From Alteribacillus sp041949975 (lineage in GTDB: Bacteria > Bacillota > Bacilli > Bacillales > Marinococcaceae), in assembly GCF_041949975.1 (NCBI RefSeq), contig NZ_JBHFQG010000020.1, positions 9,880 to 73,879 of the forward strand: a stretch of 64,000 bases of DNA. Reading direction: 5' to 3'. Made by a program: the position numbers and the translations under genes. Positions 22,829 through 32,759 of the stretch are shown here, one piece after another. How positions within the stretch are numbered: the stretch's first letter is position 1; every line of letters begins with the position of its first letter. The notes below the pieces were generated by a model. The model saw only the letters and a list, made by a program, of their open reading frames with translations, made no database searches and was not told the origin of the DNA.

Positions 22829-23944
22829 ATGGATGATCAGTTAGATTTGTCTGCCTATTCTGTACGTACAGATCTGGCTATTGAGGAAAAAGAATTATTA
22901 GAAGAAAAAGAACTGCAAGGTTCTCCAAAGAAAAAAACAGATAATGGAATATGGATTCAAGAAAAGGAAGAGAATGGGGTTAAAATTACACGAGTAAAAA
23001 TAAAAGAAGCTGGAGCAGAACAAACCGGCAAAAAGCCAGGGGAATATTTAACATTTGAAGCGCAGGGGATTAGAAAGCAAGATACAAAACTTCAAAAATA
23101 CGTTGAAGAAACCTTTGCCAGGGAGTTTGCCGCTTTTATGGATCAGCTTAATATTCCAAAAGACGCTTCTTGTCTCGTAACGGGGCTTGGTAATTGGAAT
23201 GTGACGCCTGATGCTCTTGGACCGATGGTAGTAGATAAACTTGTTATTACTAGACATTTATTTAAAGAAGCACCTGAACACGTACAAGAAGGTTTTCGGC
23301 CAGTAAGTGCATTTGCACCAGGGGTAATGGGAATGACCGGAGTAGAGACAAGTGATATTATTTCCGCTGTAATAGATAAAACAAAACCAGATTTTATTAT
23401 TGCTATAGACGCTTTAGCATCAAGGTCCATAGAACGAGTCAATACAACCATACAAATTTCTGATACGGGAATACACCCTGGTTCAGGGGTAGGCAATAAA
23501 AGAAAAGAATTAAGCAAAGAAACACTGGGAATACCGGTTATTGCCATAGGAATCCCCACAGTGGTAGATGCCGTATCTATTACTAGTGACACCATTGACT
23601 TTATTTTAAAACACTTAGGAAAAGAGATGAATACTAAAGATACTGCAGGAAGAGCCTTAACTCCTGCAGGAATGACATTCGGAGAGAAAAAGGAATTAAC
23701 AGAAGAAGATTTACCAGATGAAAGAGAGCGAAAAGCTATGCTTGGAATGATCGGCGGATTAGAGGATATGGAAAAACGGCAATTAATACAAGAAGTACTT
23801 GCCCCATTAGGACATAATCTAATGGTAACCCCTAAAGAAGTAGACGTCTTTATGCGTGATATGGCAAATGTAATTTCGGAAGGACTAAATGCAGCCCTTC
23901 ATGGAAGTATATCACAGAGCAGTACAGGAACATATACAAAATAA
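22829..23944 (+). CDS. gpr: germination protease GPR
   Basis: 371 residues, closely matching the germination protease family: LVTGLGNWNVTPDALGPMVVD, RPVSAFAPGVMGMTGVETSDII, AIDALASRSIERVNTTIQISDTGIHPGSGVGNKRKELS, GHNLMVTPKEVD. The N-terminal YSVRTDLAIEEKE contains the self-processing site, which mimics the SASP cleavage site. It is made in the forespore as a zymogen and degrades small acid-soluble spore proteins at germination. The ATG at 22829 has a weak GCGGGTG upstream. Confidence 0.97.
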   Translation: MDDQLDLSAYSVRTDLAIEEKELLEEKELQGSPKKKTDNGIWIQEKEENGVKITRVKIKEAGAEQTGKKPGEYLTFEAQGIRKQDTKLQKYVEETFAREFAAFMDQLNIPKDASCLVTGLGNWNVTPDALGPMVVDKLVITRHLFKEAPEHVQEGFRPVSAFAPGVMGMTGVETSDIISAVIDKTKPDFIIAIDALASRSIERVNTTIQISDTGIHPGSGVGNKRKELSKETLGIPVIAIGIPTVVDAVSITSDTIDFILKHLGKEMNTKDTAGRALTPAGMTFGEKKELTEEDLPDERERKAMLGMIGGLEDMEKRQLIQEVLAPLGHNLMVTPKEVDVFMRDMANVISEGLNAALHGSISQSSTGTYTK

Positions 23945-23947
23945 AAC

Positions 23948-23990
23948 AAGCCGCTTGAAGGGTGTTCCCCCTTTTTAAGCGGCTTTCACT
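23948..23990 (+). terminator. gpr terminator
   Basis: AAGCCGCTT (23948-23956) and AAGCGGCTT (23977-23985) flank an inner GAAGGG/CCCTTT stem, giving a long hairpin after gpr. Confidence 0.8.
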
Positions 23991-24116
23991 ATTTGGGACT
24001 GGTAATAAGTCAACTTATACTAAGCTTTATCATCAAAGGTACTTTCTCCTAAATGAATTTTGAGGGGTTCTAATCTAGCACGTAAGGTTCATAGATTAGA
24101 GCAAGGAGGAAGTGCC

Positions 24117-25277
24117 ATGATACCTAATCTAAAGAAAAAAAACCTGGCTCGGAATAGGACAAGTTTCAGGCATGTTCTCATAGCAGGGTTGACAGGATAT
24201 TTGTTCATTATGTTTTTAATAGCAGTACTAACATCTGTGGATCAGGACCAATATTTTTCATCTCGTAATTTGCATGCCTGGAGTTCTCACGTACAAAATG
24301 AGCTGTTAGCAGCTTTTTTTACTTACGAAAACCGATATTTTGCTAATGTAAATGCAGAAGAAATAACAAAACCAGCTGTTTCCAGTATGGTTTTTGAATT
24401 TGTTACAAGACTTGATATAAAAGATCCCAGAACGTTACTGGGACGTGAGTTGCCAGGCTTTGCTTCGTTTGATGGGAAAATAATAGTTGCCGGGGACGGT
24501 ACTGATTTTACAAATATGCCAGTAGAGTCCGCTCCTCCAATGGAAGTTTTAATGGAAGAAAGAGAGGCCACTGCAAAACGACTGGAAATTGCAGAGAACT
24601 CAAAGGGAAATGCCAATGAAGCTTCTGGAGAAAATCCGATCGCTCACATTATTCATTCTCACAGCAGAGAATCTTATTTGCCTGAATTAGAGGAAAGAAC
24701 AGATGTTGCTTTTCATCCGGAAGTCAATATTACTCTTGTTGGAGAACGACTTGGGCAGGCACTTGAGAAACAAGGAATCAGCACAGAAGTAAACAAAACA
24801 GATATCGAACAGAAGCTGCATGAGAACGGATGGGACTTTCCCCAATCATATGATGTTTCAAGAGAAGTTTTACAGGAGGCTATTTCTCAGAATGAGGGGT
24901 TAGAATTATTTTTCGATCTTCACCGCGATTCTCAATCACGTGACGTTACAACCGTAACTATCAATGGGGAAACTTTAGCCAGAACGATGTTTGTTATAGG
25001 AGAGAATAACCCTGATTATGAAAAAAATCTAGAAATGGCGACGGAACTTCATAATAAATTAGAAGAAACTTATCCAGGTTTGAGCAGGGGGGTAATAACA
25101 AAAGGCGGAGGAGGAGCTAATGGCCGATATAACCAGGACCTTTCCGAAAATTCTGTACTTATAGAAATGGGAGGTATTGAAAACAGTTTAGACGAGACGT
25201 ATAGAACTGCAGATATTCTCGCAGAAGTAATCAGTGAGCAATATTTTGAGGCAGAATCTGTGGAAGGGGAGGAGTAA
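24117..25277 (+). CDS. spoIIP: stage II sporulation protein P (SpoIIP)
   Basis: 386 residues. An N-terminal membrane helix (VLIAGLTGYLFIMFLIAVL) anchors an extracytoplasmic cell-wall hydrolase domain with IIHSHSRESYLPEL, LFFDLHRDSQSRD, TKGGGGANGRYNQDLSENSVLIEMGGIEN. SpoIIP is the amidase/endopeptidase of the DMP complex that thins septal peptidoglycan for engulfment. The start at 24117 has AAGGAGG 8 bases upstream; the longer frame is rejected. Next to gpr and yqxA as in B. subtilis. Confidence 0.96.
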   Translation: MIPNLKKKNLARNRTSFRHVLIAGLTGYLFIMFLIAVLTSVDQDQYFSSRNLHAWSSHVQNELLAAFFTYENRYFANVNAEEITKPAVSSMVFEFVTRLDIKDPRTLLGRELPGFASFDGKIIVAGDGTDFTNMPVESAPPMEVLMEEREATAKRLEIAENSKGNANEASGENPIAHIIHSHSRESYLPELEERTDVAFHPEVNITLVGERLGQALEKQGISTEVNKTDIEQKLHENGWDFPQSYDVSREVLQEAISQNEGLELFFDLHRDSQSRDVTTVTINGETLARTMFVIGENNPDYEKNLEMATELHNKLEETYPGLSRGVITKGGGGANGRYNQDLSENSVLIEMGGIENSLDETYRTADILAEVISEQYFEAESVEGEE

Positions 25278-25278
25278 T

Positions 25279-25572
25279 GTGAGATTTATTACCATGTTAT
25301 TTGGCGCCGGCTTATTCTTTTTAAGCGGTATGATTACTGGTTATCATTACGCTCAAAGCCATTGGCTTGATGTAGAGCATGTCTCAGGCTTAAGTGAGGA
25401 AATAGAACAAGAAACTGAAAAAACAGTAGAGAAAGAACAGGAAAGCAGTGGTGATCTTTCTTCAGATCTCTTAAAACGTCAGGAAGTGATAAAAGAGGAA
25501 GGAACGGAAAACATGTTTTCCAGGATCGGTCAGTCACTTGATGTTTTTAATCCTTCTTCTAATAGTCAATAA
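25279..25572 (+). CDS. yqxA: YqxA family protein (DUF3679)
   Basis: 97 residues. One N-terminal membrane helix (FITMLFGAGLFFLSGMITGYHYA) followed by a Glu-rich, probably coiled segment (SEEIEQETEKTVEKEQESSGDL) and an amphipathic tail. It lies 1 base after spoIIP. The GTG at 25279 is preferred because GGGGAGGAG lies just ahead. The family is confined to Bacillus-like spore-formers, and its function is unknown. Confidence 0.8.
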   Translation: MRFITMLFGAGLFFLSGMITGYHYAQSHWLDVEHVSGLSEEIEQETEKTVEKEQESSGDLSSDLLKRQEVIKEEGTENMFSRIGQSLDVFNPSSNSQ

Positions 25573-25641
25573 AAGAGAGCTGTACACATATTGAAGTACC
25601 TTCCTACCATTGATATAATAGTGATTAATGTCTTAGTACGT

Positions 25642-25673
25642 AAATCGCTGTAGCTTATTACAGCGATTTTATT
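25642..25673 (+). terminator. terminator after yqxA
   Basis: AATCGCTGTA / TACAGCGATT with a 6-base loop followed by TTATTC. Confidence 0.8.
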
Positions 25674-25791
25674 CTTAGAAAATTTATATATTTGCGCATT
25701 GATGACTTCCTTATAGCGTACAGCTTCAGCACTATAAAATGAAAAGCTGTTCAAAACGCTTGCGCTTTTTATATTTAGGAGTGAATGAAGA

Positions 25792-27618
25792 ATGAACAAT
25801 AAAGAAAGAAAAGAACGTCAAAACAGGATAAGGAACTTTTCAATCATTGCTCATATTGATCACGGGAAATCTACGTTGGCTGATCGTATATTAGAATCTA
25901 CGAGCACGTTGACACAACGGGAAATGAAAGACCAAATGCTTGATGCGATGGACCTTGAAAGGGAACGGGGCATAACAATTAAACTCAATTCCGTTCAGCT
26001 TAAACATACACATACAGATGAAGAAGAATATATATTTCATTTAATTGACACCCCAGGTCACGTAGATTTTTCTTACGAAGTTTCAAGAAGTTTGGCAGCC
26101 TGTGAGGGTGCGCTCTTAATTGTGGATGCAGCTCAAGGCATAGAGGCTCAGACATTGGCCAATGTGTATTTAGCCCTTGATAATGACCTTGATATTATCC
26201 CGGTCATCAATAAGATAGACCTTCCAAGCGCTGAACCTGAAAGAGTGAAGCAGGAAATTGAAGATGTTATCGGACTTGATGCTTCTGACGCAGTGTTAGC
26301 TTCAGCAAAAAGCGGTATTGGGACAGAAGAAATTTTGTCTCAAATAGTAGAGAAAATCCCAGCACCGACAGGAGATCCTGAAGCACCCCTCCAAGCTTTG
26401 ATTTTTGATTCCCTTTATGATACATACCGGGGGGTTATCGCCTATATTCGTGTTAAAGAAGGAACAATTAAGGCGGGAAAAAAAATAAAAATGATGGCGA
26501 CAGGAAAAGAATTTGAGGTGTCAGAAGTAGGAGTGTTTACACCAAAACCGGTCGCATGTAATGAACTTACTGTAGGAGATGTTGGATTTTTAACGGCATC
26601 TATAAAGAACGTAAGTGATTCCCGGGTTGGGGATACTATTACAAATGCTGACAGACCAGCTGATGAACCGCTGCCCGGGTATAAAAAAATGAACCCGATG
26701 GTGTTTTGCGGTATGTATCCGGTCGATGCTAATGACTATAATACTTTAAGGGATGCGCTAGAAAGACTGGAATTAAATGACAGCTCCCTGCAATACGAGG
26801 CCGAAACCTCTCAAGCGCTTGGGTTTGGCTTTCGGTGCGGGTTTTTAGGGCTTCTTCATATGGAAATACTTCAAGAAAGAATTGAAAGAGAGTATGGGAT
26901 TGAATTAATTACCACTGCACCGAGCGTTGTATACAACGTTTATTTAACAGACGGGGAAATACTTGAAATCGACAATCCTTCAAACATGCCAGCACAGCAA
27001 AAAATAGATTCGGTAGAAGAGCCGTTCGTAAAAGCCACGGTAATGGTGCCAAATGATTTTGTAGGGGCAGTAATGGAACTCTGCCAAAAAAAGCGCGGTG
27101 AATTTTCAGATATGCATTATATGGATGAAAACCGTGTTAATATTATATACGAATTACCTTTAACCGAAATCGTATATGACTTTTTTGATCAATTAAAATC
27201 AAACACAAAAGGGTATGCCTCCTTTGATTATGAATTTATAGGTTATAAAGAATCCAACTTAGTAAAAATGGATATTTTATTAAACGGAGAAGTGGTAGAT
27301 GCACTATCAGTAATCGTTCATAGAGACAAAGCATATGAGCGAGGTAAAGCTATCGTTGAAAAACTAAAAGAACTTATCCCTCGCCAGCAATTCGAGGTGC
27401 CTGTCCAAGCCAGTATTGGACAGAAGATTATCGCCAGGTCCAATATTAAAGCGATACGAAAAAATGTACTTTCTAAATGTTATGGTGGAGATATTACAAG
27501 AAAAAGGAAACTGCTCGAAAAGCAGAAAGAAGGAAAACGCCGCATGAAAAGTGTCGGAAAAGTAGACGTACCTCAAGAAGCATTTATGTCGGTCCTTCGT
27601 ATGGATAACGATGATTAA
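25792..27618 (+). CDS. lepA: elongation factor 4 (LepA)
   Basis: 608 residues. The GTPase motifs are AHIDHGKSTLADRIL (G1), RGITIK (G2), DTPGHVDF (G3) and NKIDLP (G4). The C-terminal LepA-specific domain ends with RKNVLSKCYGGDITRKRKLLEKQKEGKRRMK. It acts on ribosomes, back-translocating or remodelling them under ionic stress. The start at 25792 follows TTAGGAGTGAATGAAG. Upstream is a terminator, so it is likely transcribed on its own. Confidence 0.98.
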   Translation: MNNKERKERQNRIRNFSIIAHIDHGKSTLADRILESTSTLTQREMKDQMLDAMDLERERGITIKLNSVQLKHTHTDEEEYIFHLIDTPGHVDFSYEVSRSLAACEGALLIVDAAQGIEAQTLANVYLALDNDLDIIPVINKIDLPSAEPERVKQEIEDVIGLDASDAVLASAKSGIGTEEILSQIVEKIPAPTGDPEAPLQALIFDSLYDTYRGVIAYIRVKEGTIKAGKKIKMMATGKEFEVSEVGVFTPKPVACNELTVGDVGFLTASIKNVSDSRVGDTITNADRPADEPLPGYKKMNPMVFCGMYPVDANDYNTLRDALERLELNDSSLQYEAETSQALGFGFRCGFLGLLHMEILQERIEREYGIELITTAPSVVYNVYLTDGEILEIDNPSNMPAQQKIDSVEEPFVKATVMVPNDFVGAVMELCQKKRGEFSDMHYMDENRVNIIYELPLTEIVYDFFDQLKSNTKGYASFDYEFIGYKESNLVKMDILLNGEVVDALSVIVHRDKAYERGKAIVEKLKELIPRQQFEVPVQASIGQKIIARSNIKAIRKNVLSKCYGGDITRKRKLLEKQKEGKRRMKSVGKVDVPQEAFMSVLRMDNDD

Positions 27619-27634
27619 TATCTCCCGTTCTTAA

Positions 27635-27710
27635 GGGGTTGTCTCAATTAGAAGCGGAACTTGTTTTAAGGAGACAGTTTTAGCTGCTATTTGGGAGAAC
27701 CTCTCTTTTT
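27635..27710 (+). repeat. long imperfect hairpin after lepA (GGGGyTGTCyCAA family)
   Basis: GGGGTTGTCTCAATTAG (27635-27651) pairs imperfectly (13 of 17) with 27687-27703 and is followed by TCTTTTT. It can act as the lepA terminator. Its arm resembles arms at 32760 and 34041, which suggests a repeated element family in this genome. Confidence 0.6.
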
Positions 27711-27759
27711 CTGCAAAGAAGGCAGGACGCTTAGGCTTTTCAGGAAAGAAGGTGATTAA

Positions 27760-28908
27760 ATGACAGCAAAAGCAATTTATGTTCATATTCCATTTTGCAA
27801 GCAAATATGCTACTATTGTGATTTTAATAAATTTTATTTGGACAACCAGCCAGTTGACAGTTATATTGAAGCATTAGAATCGGAGATAAAAGATGCCTTT
27901 CTAATTAATCACAACCGTGAATCTATTAAAACTGTGTATATAGGAGGTGGTACCCCCACGGCTTTAAATGGAAAACAGCTGGAGAAAGTTATATTGGCTG
28001 TGAAAAAGTACGCTCCTTTACTTAGTGATGAACTGGAATTTACTGTCGAAGTCAACCCCGGTGAAGCAGATCTTGAAAAATTGAAGATTATGCGTAAGCA
28101 CGGAGTAAACCGGTTAAGTATTGGTGTCCAAAGCTTTGATAATAATCTTTTAAAAAAAATAGGGAGAAGCCATTCTGCTGAAGAAGTATGGAAGACAGTA
28201 AAGGATGCCCAAAAAGCAGGCTTTGAAAATATTTCTATTGATTTAATGTTTGGACTGCCCGGTCAGACAAGCGAAATATGGCAAAATACTATCACGAACG
28301 CGTTAAAGCTTAATATACCTCATATATCTGCATATTCCTTAAAAATAGAAGAAAAAACAATGTTTTATAATTGGTACCGCCAGGGAAAACTTCGAACACT
28401 TCCTGAAGATATTGAAGCTGAAATGTATGAAGAAATGGTTTCACGACTTAACCGCGCAGGGTATGAAGCATATGAGATTAGTAATTTTGCAAAGAGCGGA
28501 TTTGAAAGCATGCATAACCAGGTATACTGGGAAAATAAAGAGTATTTCGGATTTGGAGCAGGTGCTCATGGGTATTTAAACGGAGTTCGCTACTCTAATA
28601 TAGCTCCTTTAACTCATTATATTAGAGCTCTGCAAGAGAAAAAGACTGCTGTCAAATACAGCCACCGCGTGTCGAAGCAAGAAATGATGGAAGAAGAGAT
28701 GTTTATGGGGCTGCGTATGAAAAAAGGGGTAAAAGAAAAAAACTTCAAGCAGAAGTATGGCTGTTCTTATTTTGAAATTTTTTCAAAAGCTATTCAGGAA
28801 TTAAAGGATAAAAAACTTTTATTGGATACAGGCTGGTCTTTACATTTAACAGAAAGTGGAAGGCTGTTAGGGAATGAAGTATTTGAAAGGTTTTTGCTTA
28901 CTGAATAA
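27760..28908 (+). CDS. hemW: HemW (coproporphyrinogen III oxidase-like radical SAM protein)
   Basis: 382 residues. The radical SAM motif in IPFCKQICYYCDFNKF is Cx3Cx2C, followed by YIGGGTPTALN, the SIGVQSFD and FENISIDLMFGLPGQT motifs, and a HemN C-terminal domain. It has the HemW-type start without the extra cysteine and N-terminal extension of true HemN; HemW is a haem chaperone. Annotated hemN in B. subtilis at this place. ATG at 27760 after AAAGAAGGTGATTAA. Confidence 0.93.
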   Translation: MTAKAIYVHIPFCKQICYYCDFNKFYLDNQPVDSYIEALESEIKDAFLINHNRESIKTVYIGGGTPTALNGKQLEKVILAVKKYAPLLSDELEFTVEVNPGEADLEKLKIMRKHGVNRLSIGVQSFDNNLLKKIGRSHSAEEVWKTVKDAQKAGFENISIDLMFGLPGQTSEIWQNTITNALKLNIPHISAYSLKIEEKTMFYNWYRQGKLRTLPEDIEAEMYEEMVSRLNRAGYEAYEISNFAKSGFESMHNQVYWENKEYFGFGAGAHGYLNGVRYSNIAPLTHYIRALQEKKTAVKYSHRVSKQEMMEEEMFMGLRMKKGVKEKNFKQKYGCSYFEIFSKAIQELKDKKLLLDTGWSLHLTESGRLLGNEVFERFLLTE

Positions 28909-28947
28909 TAAAAAAAGAACAAGTCTCAAAAATATAAAGCTTGTGGA

Positions 28948-28976
28948 TTGACAAACACCAAAGCGTTTGATAACTT
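28948..28976 (+). promoter_or_regulatory. sigma-A promoter of the hrcA-dnaK operon
   Basis: TTGACA (28948-28953) and TAACTT (28971-28976) with 17-base spacing, directly before the CIRCE operator. Confidence 0.7.
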
Positions 28977-28986
28977 TACAATAGAT

Positions 28987-29013
28987 TTAGCACTCGTTTA
29001 ATAAGAGTGCTAA
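28987..29013 (+). promoter_or_regulatory. CIRCE operator (HrcA binding site)
   Basis: A perfect TTAGCACTC-N9-GAGTGCTAA inverted repeat, 16 bases before hrcA. HrcA bound here represses the operon until heat or misfolded protein draws GroE away from HrcA. Confidence 0.98.
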
Positions 29014-29029
29014 CAGAGGTGATGTTGGC

Positions 29030-30064
29030 ATGCTTACAAACCGCCAATTGTTTATCTTACAGGCCATTATAGACAATTATATTCAATCAGCTGAGCCAGT
29101 TGGTTCCAGGAGTATTTCTAAACGAGATGGGATTAGTTACAGTCCGGCTACGATTAGAAATGAAATGGCCGATTTAGAAGAGCTAGGTTTTTTAGAAAAA
29201 CCGCATAGTTCTGCTGGTAGAATCCCATCAGAAAAAGGGTATAGGCATTATGTGGATCATTTGCTGCTTCCGCACCGCCTTTCGAAGAAAGAAATCCAAA
29301 ATGTAAGATCGCTTTTTGCGGAGAAGGTGTTGGAAGCAGAACAGGTAGTAGAGCAATCAGCTACTATTTTATCAGAATTAACTAGTTACGCATCGATTGT
29401 ATTAGGGCCTGAGATTTTTGAGTCCAAGGTAAAGCATGTTCAAATTATCCCATTGAGCACACAAGCAGCTGTGGCAATACTTGTAACAGATACGGGACAT
29501 GTTGAAAACCATACGGTAACTCTTCCGGACTCTTTAAATACCGGTGACCTTGAAAAAATCGCAAACATTTTAAACGACAGGTTAGAAGGTGTACCTTTAT
29601 ATAAGCTCCAAGAAAAAATCAACAGGGAAGTTGCTGGTTTATTGAAACAGCACGTAAGCAGTTTTCATGACGCCTTGCGATTTACAGAAGAAACATTGCA
29701 AAAAAGTAAACAAGAAAAAGTTTTTTACGGCGGAAAAACAAATTTGCTTTCCCAACCGGAATTTAAAGATATAGAAAAGGTAAAAATGATTTTTGAACTG
29801 CTTGAACAAGACCATACGGTACATGAGCTTTTAAAGCCTGAACAAGATGGTTTAGTAATTCGTATTGGCCAAGAAAATGATAATGAGGCTTTTGAAGATT
29901 GCAGTATTATCTCAGCTACGTATTCTTATGACGGAAAACCGGTGGGTACCATTGGAATTGTTGGGCCGACGAGAATGGAATACCCAAGAGTTATCGGATT
30001 AATTGAACATCTATCTAAAGGCCTGTCAGATGTATTAACAAACTTGTATACAAACAGCCACTAA
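29030..30064 (+). CDS. hrcA: heat-inducible transcription repressor HrcA
   Basis: 344 residues. An N-terminal winged helix (LTNRQLFILQAIIDNYIQSAEPVGSRSIS ... SPATIRNEMADLEELGFLEKPHSSAGRIPSEKGYRHYVD) is followed by a GAF-like domain and the C-terminal VGTIGIVGPTRMEYPRVIGLI. First gene of hrcA-grpE-dnaK-dnaJ and self-regulated through CIRCE. The ATG follows GAGGTGATG. Confidence 0.98.
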   Translation: MLTNRQLFILQAIIDNYIQSAEPVGSRSISKRDGISYSPATIRNEMADLEELGFLEKPHSSAGRIPSEKGYRHYVDHLLLPHRLSKKEIQNVRSLFAEKVLEAEQVVEQSATILSELTSYASIVLGPEIFESKVKHVQIIPLSTQAAVAILVTDTGHVENHTVTLPDSLNTGDLEKIANILNDRLEGVPLYKLQEKINREVAGLLKQHVSSFHDALRFTEETLQKSKQEKVFYGGKTNLLSQPEFKDIEKVKMIFELLEQDHTVHELLKPEQDGLVIRIGQENDNEAFEDCSIISATYSYDGKPVGTIGIVGPTRMEYPRVIGLIEHLSKGLSDVLTNLYTNSH

Positions 30065-30170
30065 TGATATTATTTATTTTTGGTTACAGGAGAGTTCATC
30101 TCTCCTCTCTTTACGTCTAAAATATTCAGCAATGAATTAAAAAATAAAGCAAACACGGGAGGTGAACGAC

Positions 30171-30767
30171 ATGAAAGAAGAAAGTCATTCAATGGAACAA
30201 GAAACTGCTGCTGAGGAAGCTACTTCTACTGAAGACAATCACGCTGAGTCTTTAGAAGCAGAAGAGACCAATTCCGAAAAGGGTGAGACGCGTGATGATA
30301 TAGATAAAACAGAAGAACAACAAGAAATAGAAAAGCTTAAACAAGAGGTAGAAGAGTGGAAAAACCGCTCACTCAGAGCCACAGCGGACCTTGAAAACGT
30401 CCGTCGCCGGGCAAAAGAGGAAAAAGAAAAAGCAGCAAAATACAGAGCTCAAGATTTAATAGAGTCTCTTCTTCCTGTGCTGGATAACTTTGAGCGGGCA
30501 ATTAGTGCTGCTCCAGAAAGTAAAGAAGCATCGACTTTGTTAGAAGGAGTAAACATGGTTTATTCCCAATTTTTAGAGGCCATGCAAAAGGAAGGTCTGG
30601 AAGTTATCGAAACCGAAGGAGAAACTTTTGATCCGCACCAGCATCAAGCTGTAATGCAAGTTGAGGAAGAAGGGTTTGAAGCAAATCAAATCGTGGAAGA
30701 ATTGCAAAAGGGCTATAAGCTGAAAGATAAAGTAATTAGACCAGCTATGGTTAAAGTAAATGCATAA
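30171..30767 (+). CDS. grpE: nucleotide exchange factor GrpE
   Basis: 198 residues. An acidic N-terminal tail, then a coiled coil (EEQQEIEKLKQEVEEWKNRSLRATADLENVRRR), then a beta domain (EGLEVIETEGETFDPHQHQAVMQ ... QKGYKLKDKVIRPAMVKV). It releases ADP from DnaK. The ATG at 30171 has GGGAGG 8 bases upstream. Over one third of the first 70 residues are Glu or Asp, a long tail for this family that may reflect a salt-tolerant host. Confidence 0.97.
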   Translation: MKEESHSMEQETAAEEATSTEDNHAESLEAEETNSEKGETRDDIDKTEEQQEIEKLKQEVEEWKNRSLRATADLENVRRRAKEEKEKAAKYRAQDLIESLLPVLDNFERAISAAPESKEASTLLEGVNMVYSQFLEAMQKEGLEVIETEGETFDPHQHQAVMQVEEEGFEANQIVEELQKGYKLKDKVIRPAMVKVNA

Positions 30768-30803
30768 CTACATAGTTGATAAGAATAGGAGGCTGACAAG
30801 ACA

Positions 30804-32648
30804 ATGAGCAGAGTAATTGGTATAGACCTTGGTACAACAAATTCTTGTGTGGCAGTTATGGAAGGTGGAGAAGCACAAGTTATTCCTAATCCGGAAGGAA
30901 ACAGAACAACTCCTTCCGTCGTTGCGTTCAAAGATGGAGAACGTCAAGTAGGTGAAGTTGCAAAGCGTCAGGCAATTACAAATCCTAATACGATCCAGTC
31001 CATTAAACGTTATATGGGAACAGACTACAAAACAGAAGTAGAAGGAAAAGAATATACTCCTCAAGAGATTTCTGCAATTATCTTACAGAAGTTAAAAAGT
31101 GATGCTGAAAGTTATCTTGGAGAGACAGTAACAAAAGCTGTTATTACTGTGCCTGCATACTTTAATGACTCTCAGCGTCAAGCTACAAAAGATGCTGGTA
31201 AAATTGCAGGGCTCGAAGTTGAGCGTATTGTTAACGAGCCGACAGCTGCATCCTTAGCGTATGGTTTTGAAAAAGAGGAAGACCAAACTATACTCGTTTA
31301 CGACCTTGGCGGAGGTACTTTTGACGTATCCATTCTAGAACTTGGAGACGGCTTTTTTGAGGTGAAATCTACTTCAGGTGACAATAAGCTTGGCGGAGAT
31401 GATTTTGACCAGGTTATTATTGATTATCTTGTTTCAGAATTTAAGAAAGAAAACGGCATTGATCTGTCTCAAGATAAAATGGCAATGCAGCGTTTGAAAG
31501 ATGCTGCTGAGAAAGCGAAAAAAGATCTTTCCGGTGTATCTCAAACACAGATTTCTTTACCGTTTATTACGGCTGACTCAAGCGGTCCAAAACATTTAGA
31601 AATTACTTTGACGCGCGCTAAGTTTGACGAATTATCTTCTCATTTAGTAGAGAAAACAATGGAGCCTACACGTCAAGCTCTGCAGGATGCTGGTTTAAGC
31701 GCTTCTGATGTAGATAAAGTCATTCTTGTCGGCGGTTCAACACGTATTCCGGCGGTACAAGAAGCAATTAAAAAATTAACTGGAAAAGATCCTCATAAAG
31801 GTGTTAACCCGGATGAGGTAGTAGCACTTGGAGCAGCTGTTCAAGCGGGTGTATTAGCTGGTGACGTAAAAGATGTGGTTCTTCTTGATGTAACACCGCT
31901 TTCTTTAGGCATTGAAACAATGGGCGGTGTGGCGACTAAATTAATAGAACGAAACACGACCATCCCAACCAGCAAATCACAAGTGTTCTCTACAGCAGCA
32001 GATAACCAGCCGTCTGTAGATATTCATGTGCTTCAAGGTGAACGTGAAATGGCTGCGGATAATAAAACGCTGGGTCGTTTCCAGCTCACTGATATCCCGC
32101 CGGCACCTCGCGGCGTTCCACAAATTGAAGTAACATTTGATATTGATGCTAATGGAATTGTTAATGTCCGCGCTAAAGACTTAGGCACAAATAAAGAACA
32201 ATCCATTACCATTACTTCTTCTTCCGGTCTGTCTGAGGAAGAGATTGATAAAATGGTAAAAGAAGCCGAAGAAAATGCTGAAGAAGACAAAAAACGAAAA
32301 GAAGCAGTAGAAATCAGAAATGAAGCAGACCAACTGGTATTTACAACAGAAAAAACACTTGAAGATCTTGGAGAAAGTGTAGATCAATCAGAAAAAGAAA
32401 AAGCAGAACAGGCTAAAGAAAAAGTGAAGCAAGCGCTTGAAGGCGATGATATGGAAGCAATTAAAACGGCAAAAGATGAACTTCAAGAAATCGTTCAGCA
32501 GCTATCCACTAAACTGTATGAGCAAGCTGCACAGCAAGCGCAGGCACAGCAGCAAGGTGCTGAAAATGAGGCCGGAGATAATAATTCAGCAGATGATGTA
32601 GTGGATGCAGATTATGAAGAAGTGGAAGATGACGATAAAAAAGATTAA
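30804..32648 (+). CDS. dnaK: molecular chaperone DnaK (Hsp70)
   Basis: 614 residues. The ATPase domain has IGIDLGTTNSCVAVMEGG, IVNEPTAASLAYGF, VYDLGGGTFDVSIL and ILVGGSTRIPAVQEAI. The substrate-binding domain includes LLDVTPLSLGIETMGGV, and the lid ends in an acidic tail (DADYEEVEDDDKKD). ATP-driven holding and folding chaperone working with DnaJ and GrpE. AGGAGG precedes the ATG by a normal distance. The gap before dnaJ is 257 bases and contains a hairpin and a separate promoter. Confidence 0.99.
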   Translation: MSRVIGIDLGTTNSCVAVMEGGEAQVIPNPEGNRTTPSVVAFKDGERQVGEVAKRQAITNPNTIQSIKRYMGTDYKTEVEGKEYTPQEISAIILQKLKSDAESYLGETVTKAVITVPAYFNDSQRQATKDAGKIAGLEVERIVNEPTAASLAYGFEKEEDQTILVYDLGGGTFDVSILELGDGFFEVKSTSGDNKLGGDDFDQVIIDYLVSEFKKENGIDLSQDKMAMQRLKDAAEKAKKDLSGVSQTQISLPFITADSSGPKHLEITLTRAKFDELSSHLVEKTMEPTRQALQDAGLSASDVDKVILVGGSTRIPAVQEAIKKLTGKDPHKGVNPDEVVALGAAVQAGVLAGDVKDVVLLDVTPLSLGIETMGGVATKLIERNTTIPTSKSQVFSTAADNQPSVDIHVLQGEREMAADNKTLGRFQLTDIPPAPRGVPQIEVTFDIDANGIVNVRAKDLGTNKEQSITITSSSGLSEEEIDKMVKEAEENAEEDKKRKEAVEIRNEADQLVFTTEKTLEDLGESVDQSEKEKAEQAKEKVKQALEGDDMEAIKTAKDELQEIVQQLSTKLYEQAAQQAQAQQQGAENEAGDNNSADDVVDADYEEVEDDDKKD

Positions 32649-32759
32649 TAACCACCACTGTTGGGGAGAACATTCTTCGATACACTGCTGCCGTCTTCTT
32701 CCCCCCTGCCCAGGGACTAGTATTATTATGAAGGTAATAGAATAGAGTGATCGGTATCA

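Noticed and set aside
30768..31064. Minus-strand ORF across the start of dnaK
   Set aside because: Antisense shadow of a strongly conserved gene; no ribosome-binding site.
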